64,000 nt of DNA from Pseudaminobacter soli (ex Li et al. 2025) (GCF_003012705.1 NZ_PXYL01000002.1:310001-374000), one strand, 5' to 3'; shown: positions 55,559 to 63,987, counted from the stretch's first letter. The notes: generated by a model not told the origin, from the letters alone. A program made the numbers and translations.

Positions 55559-55601
55559 GTGTGAACCTCCCGCAAGTGCCGATTGTTTGTGTACATACAA
55601 A
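55553..55601. promoter_or_regulatory. palindromes at and upstream of the isochorismatase start
   Basis: GTTCATGTGTGAAC (55553-55566, 5-4-5) overlaps the start codon, and TTTGTGTACATACAAA (55586-55601, arms TTTGT/ACAAA) lies 30 nt upstream. The second is a typical regulator-binding shape and may be the MarR operator. The gap to the divergent epimerase gene (55837) is 278 bp and shows no gene. Confidence 0.5.
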
Positions 55602-55836
55602 AACCTTGCCGCGAGCGAAGTCAATCCCGCCAGTGGCGCGACGATGGCATAGGGCACCACTATCTTTGTCACCACGGACGAGGTCAGTTGTTGGAACGCG
55701 CGGCGGGCCATTGACAATCTTCCTGATTACGTCTTTCGAATTGTATGACCATCAATGATTTTGCGCCGGTGCTTTGGTGGCCGCCAGGTCTGTCCGCGAG
55801 CGCCGGTGGGTGTCGAGCCTGCCAAGAGGAGCCGAA

Positions 55837-56679
55837 ATGAAAGTTGTCGTAACCGGGTCGAGCGGTCTTTTGGGGCGCCACGTTGCCGGGGTATTGGTAC
55901 AGGCCGGCCACGACGTGCTCGGCATCGATGTGGTGTCGCCGGCGATTAGTGGTTGGCAACACGTGACGGCCGACCTGACCGATCTCGGCGCGACGCTGCA
56001 GCTCATCAACCGCTGCGATGCGGTGCTGCACATCGCAGCCATCCCGCGCCCGACCGGCCGTCCGCCGGCGGAGGTGTTTCGCACCAATCTCGTGGCCGCC
56101 TACAACGTCGTCGAAGCCGCGGCACAGGCGGGCGCGTCGCGTCTCATCTATGCCTCGTCCTTTAGCGTGCTGGGCTATCCGTTCGCCGAGAGGCTGCAGG
56201 CGCCACACTATCTTCCTGTGGACCAAAAGCACCCCATCGGCGCACAGGATGCCTATGGCCTCTCGAAATGGCTGGGCGAGGAAATCGTGGAAACAGCAGT
56301 GCGTCGTGGCGCCTTTTCGGCAGTCAGCCTGCGCATGCCGTGGATCCAGACCCCAGAGACTTTCTTCAAGGAAGTAGGCCCGCGACGGGAACTTGCCGAT
56401 GCGGCACACGATCTTTGGAGCTATCTCGATGCGCGCGACGCCGCCGACGCCTTCCTCAAGGCGCTGGCGTGGCAGGGCGAGGGGCATCTGCGCACCTTCC
56501 TCAGCGCTGCCGACAGCTACGCCGAGGAGGAAACTGCTGAGTTGGTGGAAAAGGCTTTTCCGCGCGTGCCATTTGCTCGGCCGATTCCCGGTCATGGCGC
56601 GGTGATCGACAACGCCCATGCGCACGACACGCTCGGCTTCGAGCCGCGCCATTCCTGGCGTTCCTACAAGCCTGCCTGA
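55837..56679 (+). CDS. NAD-dependent epimerase/dehydratase-family protein (extended SDR)
   Basis: 280 residues from ATG 55837 with AGAGGAG upstream. N-terminal V-T-G-S-S-G-L-L-G-R-H at residues 5-15 binds NAD(P); the catalytic Ser lies in Y-A-S-S-F-S and Tyr/Lys in Y-G-L-S-K-W. The chain is shorter than sugar-nucleotide epimerases, like small sugar or uronate dehydrogenases. In this locus a pentose or sugar-derived substrate from nucleoside cleavage is possible. It is the first gene of a two-gene operon with the following SDR (11-nt gap). Confidence 0.88.
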   Translation: MKVVVTGSSGLLGRHVAGVLVQAGHDVLGIDVVSPAISGWQHVTADLTDLGATLQLINRCDAVLHIAAIPRPTGRPPAEVFRTNLVAAYNVVEAAAQAGASRLIYASSFSVLGYPFAERLQAPHYLPVDQKHPIGAQDAYGLSKWLGEEIVETAVRRGAFSAVSLRMPWIQTPETFFKEVGPRRELADAAHDLWSYLDARDAADAFLKALAWQGEGHLRTFLSAADSYAEEETAELVEKAFPRVPFARPIPGHGAVIDNAHAHDTLGFEPRHSWRSYKPA

Positions 56680-56690
56680 AGGAGCAGAAC

Positions 56691-57497
56691 ATGAACCGCT
56701 TTGAGAACAAGGTTGTCATCGTCACCGGCGGCGCCGGCGCCATCGGCAGCGCGGCCGTCCGTCGTTTTCTCGATGAGGGCGCGCGTGTCGCCATCGTAGA
56801 TCGCGACGGTGCCAAAGCCGAAGCTCTTGTCGCAACGCTCGGTGGGCGGACGCTGGCAATCGCCGCCGACGTTACCGACGAGGCAGAGGTGCAACGCGCG
56901 GTCGACAAGACCGTTGCCGCCTTCGGCCGCCTCGATGTGGTGTTCAACAATGCGGGCATCTCCGGCAAGGTGGCGCCGGTTCACGCGCTGCCGGTCGAGG
57001 ACTGGGACACCATCGTCCGCGTCAACCTTCGCAGCATGTTTCTCGTGCTGAAGTCGGCGCTAAATGCCATGATCGACGACAAGATCGAGGGCTCGATCGT
57101 CAACATGGGCTCATCCATGGCGGGCTGGGACGTGCTTTCGGGTGGCGCGGGCTATGCCTCGACCAAGCATGGCGTCGTTGGCCTGACGCGCGTGGCGGCG
57201 CTCGACGCGGCGCCCTACGGCATCCGCGTCAACGCGATCTGTCCGGGTGTTATCGAGACGACGCTGGGCGTACCAGCCGCAGATCGGCAGGCCTATCAGG
57301 CCGGCATTCAGCGGTTCGCCGACCGGATTCCGCTACGCCGCATCGGCCAGCCGGAAGATGTTGCGGCTGCGGTCGCGTTCCTCGCCTCGGACGAAGCACG
57401 ACACATCACCGGTGTGGACTGGCTGATCGACGGCGGCCAGACGCTGCAGAGCTGGGCAAACGCGCCTGAGGCGGATGCCTATCCACGGCACAGATAA
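56691..57497 (+). CDS. short-chain dehydrogenase/reductase (SDR)
   Basis: 268 residues, AAGGAG ribosome site 8 nt upstream. Classical SDR: T-G-G-A-G-A-I-G at about 12-19, N-N-A-G-I-S, catalytic serine in N-M-G-S-S-M-A-G, Y-A-S-T-K and C-P-G-V-I-E-T. The C-terminal W-L-I-D-G-G-Q-T is followed by about 20 extra residues. Substrate unknown; with the epimerase-like neighbour it could oxidise a sugar or sugar acid. Confidence 0.92.
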   Translation: MNRFENKVVIVTGGAGAIGSAAVRRFLDEGARVAIVDRDGAKAEALVATLGGRTLAIAADVTDEAEVQRAVDKTVAAFGRLDVVFNNAGISGKVAPVHALPVEDWDTIVRVNLRSMFLVLKSALNAMIDDKIEGSIVNMGSSMAGWDVLSGGAGYASTKHGVVGLTRVAALDAAPYGIRVNAICPGVIETTLGVPAADRQAYQAGIQRFADRIPLRRIGQPEDVAAAVAFLASDEARHITGVDWLIDGGQTLQSWANAPEADAYPRHR

Positions 57498-57556
57498 CCT
57501 GTCTGTGGTTCGCGCACACCACGTGTGACCCGACTATTGCTCTTGGCTGGCGAGTA

Positions 57557-58891
57557 CTACCCAAATGGTCGGCTTGCCAGCGCGGCCGCCGAGGCGACCT
57601 CTGCGATCTGTTGCTCGCTCAATATGCTGGTGGCGATCCGCACGGCCGAAAGCGGCCGAGGGGAGAATTTCGAGCCGGGGGCAACGGCAATTCGGCGGGC
57701 CGCCAGCGTCACCATGGCGAAGGGTTCCGAGGGCACCGGCAGCAGGCAACACAGGCCGCTGCCGCCCGGCGGCGTGATGCCTTCCGCTGCCAGGGCCTCT
57801 CCGAATTCTCGCGCGCGCTCGTGGTAGATGCGGCGCGTGAGGTCGAGTTGGACTTGCGTCTTCTCGTCGTTCAGCAGCCAGGCCACGGCCGATTGCAGGA
57901 TGCGGCTCGTCCAGCCGGCGCTGAAGCTGCGGTAGGACTGGATCTGCTCGACGATTGAAGACGAACTTGAAAGCACCGCAAGGCGCATATCCGGACCCAG
58001 CGTCTTGGAATAGGACAAGATATGTATGACGCGGTCGGGGAAGCGATTGCCGAGCGTCAGCCGTGGCGTGAGTGCGACATCAGCTACGCCGTCATCCTCG
58101 ATGATCAACGTGTCGCTTCCTTCCAGTACGTCGCCCAGCGCAGCCATGCGCGCGGCACTCACGCAATGGCTCGTCACCGAATGGATGCGCGGCTGGAATA
58201 GGAAGGCCGCCGGCTTCTGCGCCAGCGCCTCGGCCAGCGAGACTGGTAGCGGTCCCTCGCGATCGCAGGCGACGGGAATGATCGGCACGCCGAGGTCTTC
58301 CAGGATGTCCAGTAGGCGCATCGCCGTGGGGTCCTCGATCGCCACAGGCGCGTCGTGTGGCACCAGCGCGTGGAGAAGCGTGTAGACGGCATTGTATCCG
58401 CCATTCGTGGCGAGGAAGGCCCCGGGCTCGTAGGGCCAGTCGCGCCGGGCGGCTTCCTCGAGTTCGGGCAGGATGCGCGTGCGGTCGTAGCTGTTCAGGT
58501 TCTCCGCTTTCGCGCCGTGGCGGAGCGCCTCCTCGAGCGACGGCAGCAGCGTCACGTCGGGAACGGCCTTCGACAGATCCAGCACGTCAGGGCCGTAATT
58601 GCCGAAGCTCGCCAGCCGCTCCGGCTTGGCCACGAAGCGGTCGCCGCTCACCCAGGTTCCGTTGCGGCCGCGGCCCGAGATGATCTTCTGCCTGCGCAGG
58701 TCGCTCCACGCTTCCGAGATCGTCGCGGGGCTGACGCCCAGCGCATAGGCGATATCGCGCACCGGTGGCAGCTTGGCGCCGACGGGCAGGGTCCCGCGCC
58801 GGATCAGCATCGCCGTGTCGCGCGCTATGCCGCGCGTGCTTCGATCTTCCAGCCTGTCGGCGAACCAGGAAGTGGGGAAGTCGAGCGCCAT
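57557..58891 (-). CDS. MocR-type regulator (GntR DNA-binding domain fused to aminotransferase domain)
   Basis: 444 residues. An N-terminal GntR winged helix (G-T-L-P-V-G-A-K-L-P-P-V-R-D-I-A-Y-A-L-G-V-S-P-A-T-I-S-E-A-W) is followed by a fold-type-I aminotransferase domain from about residue 90. The PLP lysine lies in H-I-L-S-Y-S-K-T-L-G-P-D and the D-D-G-V-A-D segment carries the ring-nitrogen aspartate. MocR proteins sense PLP-bound amino compounds and act on a divergent neighbour. The neighbour here is an amino-acid-type ABC operon, with a 10-bp inverted repeat between them. Confidence 0.92.
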   Translation of the reverse strand: MALDFPTSWFADRLEDRSTRGIARDTAMLIRRGTLPVGAKLPPVRDIAYALGVSPATISEAWSDLRRQKIISGRGRNGTWVSGDRFVAKPERLASFGNYGPDVLDLSKAVPDVTLLPSLEEALRHGAKAENLNSYDRTRILPELEEAARRDWPYEPGAFLATNGGYNAVYTLLHALVPHDAPVAIEDPTAMRLLDILEDLGVPIIPVACDREGPLPVSLAEALAQKPAAFLFQPRIHSVTSHCVSAARMAALGDVLEGSDTLIIEDDGVADVALTPRLTLGNRFPDRVIHILSYSKTLGPDMRLAVLSSSSSIVEQIQSYRSFSAGWTSRILQSAVAWLLNDEKTQVQLDLTRRIYHERAREFGEALAAEGITPPGGSGLCCLLPVPSEPFAMVTLAARRIAVAPGSKFSPRPLSAVRIATSILSEQQIAEVASAAALASRPFG

Positions 58892-58908
58892 GAGAGAATC
58901 CTCAATTT

Positions 58909-58954
58909 AATGTTCAGTAACGTCATAGCGTTTGATCGGGCAAAACTGAACATT
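58909..58954. promoter_or_regulatory. MocR operator: perfect 10-bp inverted repeat
   Basis: AATGTTCAGT (58909-58918) and ACTGAACATT (58945-58954), centres 36 bp apart, in the 102-bp gap between the MocR gene and the ABC operon. The right arm lies inside a candidate promoter (TTGATC 58932-58937, 17 nt, TAGTTT 58955-58960). Likely MocR binding sites. Confidence 0.68.
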
Positions 58955-58993
58955 TAGTTTGCCGCCCGCAATAGCAATTTCAAGGAAGTGAGA

Positions 58994-59956
58994 ATGACGA
59001 TCACGCTGCGGCTCGCCGTGAGGGATTGGGACTATCTGACGCCGCTGGTCCTGGGTGATGTGCGCTCGTCCCGGCTGGAACTGATCGTGGATCGCGTCGG
59101 CACGCTGGTTTCGGACCTGCGCCACGACGAGGCGCATGACGCAGCCGAGATGTCCTTCAGCCGCTACACCTCAATGTGTGCCGACGGTGAGGGCGGTGTC
59201 GTAGGCATTCCCAACTTCATCATGCGCGGCTTCCGTCATCGCTGCGTCATCACGCGCGCCGACAGCCCGATCGTCAGCTTCGACCAACTCGCCGGCAAGA
59301 GGATCGGCGTGACCGGCTGGCGCGATTCCGGCAACACCTGGACGCGCGCTGCGCTACGCCGCGAAGGCGTCGGCGTCGAAGATGCCTACTGGTACGCTGG
59401 CCGGCTCACCTCGGCGCATCCCATCGTCGACCGGCTGGACGGCTTCGGTCGCCCGGGCCGCATCGAGGCGATGCCGGGCGAGCGGCCGATGATGGAATTG
59501 CTTGGCGAAGGTTGGCTGGACGCGGTCTTCACACCCTTCATGCCGGACGGCTTCTTCGGCAGGAATTCCGGCTTCCGCCAGGTGCTGGCGGATTTCCGTG
59601 GCGCCGAGCGGGACTATTTCAACGCCGTCGGCTACGTGCCGGGCATGCATCTCGTCGGCATCAAGTCGGAGATCGTCGAGGAGCATCCGTGGATCGCGCA
59701 GGAGCTCAGCGACCTGATCGACGAGAGCCAGCGCATGTGGACGACCAAGCGTCGCAAATATGCCGACACCAGCCCGTGGGTGATCGACGAGTTGCTCCAG
59801 GCGGCGCACGACCTGCCGGAAAGCTGGATCGACAGCGGCCTCGCGGCCAACACGCCGATGATCGACGACTTCGCCGACGAACTTCACGCCCAGGGCATAC
59901 TTTCGCGCAAGCTGACGGTGGAAGAGCTCTTCCCCTTCTTCGCGGCGCAGGCCTGA
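58994..59956 (+). CDS. periplasmic-binding-protein-fold protein, 4,5-dihydroxyphthalate decarboxylase-like
   Basis: 320 residues from ATG 58994 (AAGGAAG just upstream; GTG 58988 is the alternative). It has no signal peptide, so it is cytoplasmic. The start (L-R-L-A-V-R-D-W-D-Y-L-T-P-L-V-L-G-D-V) and D-A-A-E-M-S-F-S-R-Y-T-S and F-R-H-R-C-V-I segments match the group annotated as 4,5-dihydroxyphthalate decarboxylase, which shares the type-II binding-protein fold. It heads the ABC operon under MocR control, suggesting an enzyme or intracellular sensor for the transported compound rather than a second binding protein. Specific function unknown. Confidence 0.78.
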   Translation: MTITLRLAVRDWDYLTPLVLGDVRSSRLELIVDRVGTLVSDLRHDEAHDAAEMSFSRYTSMCADGEGGVVGIPNFIMRGFRHRCVITRADSPIVSFDQLAGKRIGVTGWRDSGNTWTRAALRREGVGVEDAYWYAGRLTSAHPIVDRLDGFGRPGRIEAMPGERPMMELLGEGWLDAVFTPFMPDGFFGRNSGFRQVLADFRGAERDYFNAVGYVPGMHLVGIKSEIVEEHPWIAQELSDLIDESQRMWTTKRRKYADTSPWVIDELLQAAHDLPESWIDSGLAANTPMIDDFADELHAQGILSRKLTVEELFPFFAAQA

Positions 59957-59991
59957 GCGGCATTCAAATTCGATTCTTCAGGGAGATGATA

Positions 59992-60879
59992 ATGTACAAG
60001 AAATCCATCCTCGCCGCGGCTTTCGCCGTTCTGCTGGCCCAGACGGCATTCGCCGAGGAAGCAAAAATTCCGGAGCAGAGCGTAAACGAGACGCTGCGCG
60101 CCCGCCTGCCGGAGGAAATCGTCAAGGCCGGCCGCATGGTGGCGGTCAACAATGGTTCTTTCCCGCCCTATGAGATCGTGACCGGCACGGAGATGACCGG
60201 CGCGAGCGCCGAGATGACCGACGCTCTCGGCCAGCTTCTCGGCATCAAGATCGAGCACGCCACGGTGGGCGGCCTGCCGGCCCTGCTCAGCGGCATCAAT
60301 TCCGGCCGCTATCAGCTCGCCTTCGGCCCGGTGGGCGATTTCCCCTCGCGCGAGGAAGCCAACGACTTCGTCGACTGGGTGAAGGAATATGTCGTCTTCG
60401 CCGTCCAGAAGGGCAATCCGGAAGGTATCGTTTCGCTGGACACGGCCTGCGGCAAGCGCATCGCCGTGATGGCCGGCGGCTCGGCCGAAAAGGTCATCAA
60501 GGCGCAGGCGGAGAAGTGCGCGGCCGACGGCAAGGGCGCGATCGAGGTGCAGTCCTTCACCGACCAGCCGACTTCCATCCTGGCCGTACGCTCCAAGCGC
60601 TCGGATGCCTTCTTCTCGTCACAGGCTCCGCTCACCTATTTCGTGCAGCAGGCCAACGGCCAGCTCGAGCTGACCGGCACGGGCCAGAAGAACGGCTTCG
60701 ACGACCTGTTCCAGGGCGCTGTGGTGCCGAAGGGCTCGCCGCTCGGCGAAGTGCTGCGCGACGGCGTCAAGGAACTGATGGATAACGGCACCTATGCCGC
60801 CATCATGAAGAAGTGGGGCCTTGAGAACAACATGATCGATGCCCCGGGCATCAATCTCGCCGGGAAGGCCGCGAAATGA
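59992..60879 (+). CDS. ABC transporter substrate-binding protein, polar-amino-acid type (family 3)
   Basis: 295 residues from ATG 59992, preceded by GGGAG and followed by a signal peptide (Y-K-K-S-I-L... to T-A-F-A, about 21 residues). Family-3 features: G-R-M-V-A-V-N-N-G-S-F-P-P-Y-E, L-A-F-G-P-V-G-D-F-P-S-R and D-F-V-D-W. The G-R-Y-Q-L-A-F hinge and an aromatic-poor pocket do not tell the ligand. It is followed directly by its permease gene (ATGA overlap), so transporter and binding protein are one operon. A longer upstream frame overlaps the previous gene and was rejected. Confidence 0.93.
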   Translation: MYKKSILAAAFAVLLAQTAFAEEAKIPEQSVNETLRARLPEEIVKAGRMVAVNNGSFPPYEIVTGTEMTGASAEMTDALGQLLGIKIEHATVGGLPALLSGINSGRYQLAFGPVGDFPSREEANDFVDWVKEYVVFAVQKGNPEGIVSLDTACGKRIAVMAGGSAEKVIKAQAEKCAADGKGAIEVQSFTDQPTSILAVRSKRSDAFFSSQAPLTYFVQQANGQLELTGTGQKNGFDDLFQGAVVPKGSPLGEVLRDGVKELMDNGTYAAIMKKWGLENNMIDAPGINLAGKAAK

Positions 60880-61817
60880 GCACGCTGTCGGCTCCCGGAA
60901 AGGAAGAGGGAGCCCGCATGGATGCAGACCTTTACGACGTAGCCCGGGCGCATCATCCGTTCCGCCCGGGGCGGCTGCTCCTGTGGGTGGTGGTTCTCGC
61001 CGTCGCGGCGAACTTCGCCTACATCGTCGCCAACAATCCGAATTTCGGCTGGCCGGTGGTGGCCGCCTATTTCTTCGACCCCACGGTCATCCACGGGCTC
61101 TATGTCACGCTAGGACTGACGGTGGTTGCCATGGCTATCGGCATTGCGCTCGGCCTTTTGCTGGCGATTGCGCGGATGTCGAGTGACAGGCTGGCCAGCT
61201 CCGTATCCAGCCTGTTCATCTGGTTCTTCCGGGGCACGCCGCTGCTGGTCCAGCTCATCTTCTGGTACAATCTGTCGACGCTGTTTCCGGAAATCTCCAT
61301 CGGCATTCCGTTCGGCCCCACCTTCGCAAGCTGGAACACCAACGATCTGATATCGCCGGTGACAGCGGCCATCGTCGGCCTGGCGCTCAACGAGGCGGCC
61401 TATATGGCCGAGATCATCCGCGGCGGCCTGCTGTCGGTCGACAAAGGCCAGGCCGAAACGGCCGAAGCCTTTGGCATGACCCGGGCTCGGGCGCTGCGTC
61501 GCATCATCATCCCGCAGGCCATGCGCTCCATCGTGCCGCCCACGGGCAACCAGCTTATCAGCATGATCAAGGCAACCTCGCTGGTTAGCGTGATTGCGAT
61601 GGCGGATCTGCTTTATTCCGTCCAGTCGATCTACAACCGCACCTTCGAGGTGATGCCCATGCTGCTGGTGGCAGTGCTGTGGTATCTGTTCATCACCTCC
61701 ATCCTGAATGTCGGACAGAGTGCCATCGAGCGCCACTACAATCGCGGCGAGCGCGACGCGGCCGTGCGCAAGGACGACGCGGCGGAAAAGGCAGTGCAGC
61801 AGGAGGACGCCCGGTGA
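60876..61817 (+). CDS. polar-amino-acid ABC transporter permease
   Basis: 313 residues, longer than the usual 220-240 because of an N-terminal extension with an extra helix (about 34-52) and a charged C-terminal tail. HisM-type core: [16 protein letters not shown] and EAA loop E-T-A-E-A-F-G-M-T-R to Q-A-M-R-S-I-V-P-P-T-G-N. A single permease is present, so it likely forms a homodimer. It overlaps the ATPase start (GTGA). Confidence 0.94.
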   Translation: MSTLSAPGKEEGARMDADLYDVARAHHPFRPGRLLLWVVVLAVAANFAYIVANNPNFGWPVVAAYFFDPTVIHGLYVTLGLTVVAMAIGIALGLLLAIARMSSDRLASSVSSLFIWFFRGTPLLVQLIFWYNLSTLFPEISIGIPFGPTFASWNTNDLISPVTAAIVGLALNEAAYMAEIIRGGLLSVDKGQAETAEAFGMTRARALRRIIIPQAMRSIVPPTGNQLISMIKATSLVSVIAMADLLYSVQSIYNRTFEVMPMLLVAVLWYLFITSILNVGQSAIERHYNRGERDAAVRKDDAAEKAVQQEDAR

Positions 61818-62596
61818 CCACGTCAAGCATCGACCAGGCGCCGCTGGTTCGCGCCCGGAACGTCCACAAAGCTTTCCATCATGTCGAGGTGCTGAAAGGC
61901 ATCGATCTCGACGTGAAGGCAGGCGAGGTGGTCGTTATCCTCGGGCCTTCCGGTTCGGGGAAATCCACCTTCCTACGCTGCATCAACCGGCTCGAGACCA
62001 TCGACAAGGGTTCTATCTTCGTCGATGGCGAACAGATCGGCTATCAGCTCAGGAACGGCAAGCTACAGCCGCTGTCCAACCGTGCCATCGCTACCCAGCG
62101 CAGCAAGATCGGCATGGTGTTCCAGCAGTTCAACCTCTATCCGCACATGACCGTTCTGCAGAACGTCATCGAGGCGCCGATCGGGGTACATGGCCGCAGC
62201 CGCGACGAGGCGATCACCGAAGCGCGCGAGCTTCTGGCCAAAGTCGGCATGTCGCACAAGGTCAACGCCTATCCGCGCCAGCTCTCGGGCGGACAGCAAC
62301 AGCGCGTGGCGATTGCACGCGCACTCGCGATCCGGCCGACGCTGATGCTGTTCGACGAGCCGACCTCTGCGCTCGATCCCGAGTTGGTCGGCGAGGTGCT
62401 CACCACCATGCGCAGCCTGGCCGACCAGGGCCTGACCATGATCGTCGTCACCCACGAGATCGGCTTCGCGCGCGAGGCCGCAGACCGCGTGGTGTTCATG
62501 GATGGCGGGCGCGTCGTGGAAGAGGGGTCGCCGGAAGCCGTGCTGGAAAACCCCCGGCACCCGCGCACCCGCAGCTTCCTCAGCCGCTTCATCTAG
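61814..62596 (+). CDS. polar-amino-acid ABC transporter ATPase (GlnQ type)
   Basis: 260 residues from GTG 61814, placed by AGGAGG (61801-61806) at 7 nt and by the GTGA overlap with the permease stop. Walker A G-P-S-G-S-G-K-S-T is near 46-54; [18 protein letters not shown] and V-V-T-H-E-I-G-F-A are intact. Completes the binding protein-permease-ATPase set under the MocR regulator. A dispersed palindromic element follows its stop. Confidence 0.95.
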   Translation: MTTSSIDQAPLVRARNVHKAFHHVEVLKGIDLDVKAGEVVVILGPSGSGKSTFLRCINRLETIDKGSIFVDGEQIGYQLRNGKLQPLSNRAIATQRSKIGMVFQQFNLYPHMTVLQNVIEAPIGVHGRSRDEAITEARELLAKVGMSHKVNAYPRQLSGGQQQRVAIARALAIRPTLMLFDEPTSALDPELVGEVLTTMRSLADQGLTMIVVTHEIGFAREAADRVVFMDGGRVVEEGSPEAVLENPRHPRTRSFLSRFI

Positions 62597-62597
62597 A

Positions 62598-62640
62598 GCA
62601 TTTTGAAGCCAGACGGAATCGTCTGGCGTCGCACAAATGC
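62598..62640. repeat. rhizobial-type dispersed palindromic element / hairpin
   Basis: Outer arms GCATTT (62598-62603) and AAATGC (62635-62640) enclose a perfect hairpin CCAGACG (62609-62615) GAAT CGTCTGG (62620-62626). The AGAGCATTTT start directly after a stop codon is typical of short intergenic palindromes scattered in Rhizobiales genomes. It may also end transcription of the ABC operon. Confidence 0.6.
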
Positions 62641-62670
62641 AGCTAAGAAAACGGATAGAGCGGCGGCATA

Positions 62671-62686
62671 GCATTCGTCAGAATGC
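62671..62686. repeat. small hairpin upstream of the M20 gene
   Basis: GCATTC GTCA GAATGC, a perfect 6-bp stem with 4-nt loop, 65 nt before the M20 amidohydrolase start. It may be part of the neighbouring palindromic element or a separate regulatory hairpin. Confidence 0.4.
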
Positions 62687-62750
62687 CCGTCGCTCTGACG
62701 CAGAGAATATGAGAAGGAGAGCTCGTCATTCCGTGGCGAGTCGCTAGACA

Positions 62751-63935
62751 ATGCAACAATCGAACTTTGCCTCCCTTGCCGATTTCGAAGCCTCGAAGGC
62801 GTCCCTGAAGGAAATCCGCCAACATCTCCACGCCAACCCCGAACTCTCCTTCGAGGAAGAGAAGACGGCCGCCTTCGTTGCCGAGAAACTCGAGGCTTGG
62901 GGCTACGAGGTGACGCGCGGCGTCGGCGGCCATGGCGTCGTCGGGCGGCTGCGCGTAGGCCAAGGCAATCGCAGCATCGCCATCCGCGCGGACATGGACG
63001 CCCTGCCTATCCACGAAGCGACTGGCCTTCCCTATGCGAGCAAGGCACAGGGCAAGATGCATGCCTGCGGCCATGATGGCCACACCACCATGCTGCTCGG
63101 CGCTGCCGAATATCTGGCGCGCACCAAGAATTTCGAGGGAACCGTCAACCTCATCTTCCAACCGGCCGAAGAGGCGGGCGTGCCGAGCGGCGCGCAGAAG
63201 ATGATCGACGACGGCCTGTTCGAGCGCTTCCCCTGCGACGCGATCTTTGGGCTGCACAACCATCCCGGCGCCCCGGCGGGCAGCTTCCTGATGCGCTCCG
63301 GGCCGCTGATGGCCTCGTCCGACACCGTCGTCATCACAGTGCGCGGCAAGGGCGGTCACGCTTCGCGCCCGCATCTCACCATCGATCCGGTGATGGTTTC
63401 GGCCAGCCTCATCATGTCGTTGCAGACGATCGTGTCGCGCAATGTCGACCCGACCGAGACGGCCGTGGTGACGGTGGGCTCGATCCATGGCGGCGAGGCC
63501 TCCAACGTGATCCCCGAGAGCGTCACGCTGACGCTCAGCGTGCGCTCCTTCTCGCCAGCGGTGCGCGACCTGCTGGAGCGCCGCATCCGTGACCTCACCG
63601 CCACGCTCGCGGCGTCCTACGGCGCAACGGTGGAGATCGACTATCAGCGCGGCTATCCGGTGGTGGTCAATTCTGCTGACGAAACGGAGTTCGCGACCGA
63701 GGTGGTGAACGAACTGGTCGGCGCGGAGAATGTGTCCGTCTGCCCGCTCATTCCAGGCAGCGAAGACTTCGCCTGCTTCCTCGAGCACAAGCCGGGCTGC
63801 TTCCTGCGGCTGGGCAACGGCGTAGACTCGGCGATCCTGCACAACCCGAAATACGACTTCAACGACGACAGCCTCGCCGTCGGTGCCGCCATGTGGGCGC
63901 GGCTGGCGGAGCGCTTCCTGTGGCGGCCGCGGTAA
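62751..63935 (+). CDS. M20-family amidohydrolase (hippurate hydrolase / N-acyl-amino-acid hydrolase type)
   Basis: 394 residues, the normal length. Metal ligands: D-M-D-A-L-P (first), C-G-H-D-G-H at about 104-109, P-A-E-E-A-G with the catalytic glutamates, H174 region in G-L-H-N-H-P and the C-terminal G-S-E-D-F. The lid domain carries G-K-G-G-H-A-S-R-P-H. Family members cleave N-acyl or N-benzoyl amino acids and indole-amino-acid conjugates, freeing the amino acid. Position behind an amino-acid-type ABC operon suggests processing of an imported N-acyl amino acid. An M20 relative of another subgroup is the pseudogene at 16568. Confidence 0.94.
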   Translation: MQQSNFASLADFEASKASLKEIRQHLHANPELSFEEEKTAAFVAEKLEAWGYEVTRGVGGHGVVGRLRVGQGNRSIAIRADMDALPIHEATGLPYASKAQGKMHACGHDGHTTMLLGAAEYLARTKNFEGTVNLIFQPAEEAGVPSGAQKMIDDGLFERFPCDAIFGLHNHPGAPAGSFLMRSGPLMASSDTVVITVRGKGGHASRPHLTIDPVMVSASLIMSLQTIVSRNVDPTETAVVTVGSIHGGEASNVIPESVTLTLSVRSFSPAVRDLLERRIRDLTATLAASYGATVEIDYQRGYPVVVNSADETEFATEVVNELVGAENVSVCPLIPGSEDFACFLEHKPGCFLRLGNGVDSAILHNPKYDFNDDSLAVGAAMWARLAERFLWRPR

Positions 63936-63967
63936 GACTGAAGGTCAACCGATCACCATGCCATCAG

Positions 63968-63987
63968 GGCAGCCGGCACCGGCTGCC
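63968..63987 (+). terminator. stem-loop after M20 gene
   Basis: GGCAGCCGG (63968-63976) and CCGGCTGCC (63979-63987), a perfect 9-bp inverted repeat 33 nt after the stop. No T-run within the window edge; probable terminator. Confidence 0.6.

Noticed and set aside
55553-55566. GTTCATGTGTGAAC considered as a third IclR operator
   Set aside because: The GTTCA/TGAAC arms are 4 bp apart here but 6 bp apart in the two IclR-type palindromes, so the geometry differs; kept only as a generic palindrome.
55559-55717. Longer isochorismatase-like start adding a hydrophobic N-terminus
   Set aside because: No ribosome site at the upstream start, whereas ATG 55558 has GGGAGG at 7 nt and matches the family's N-terminus.
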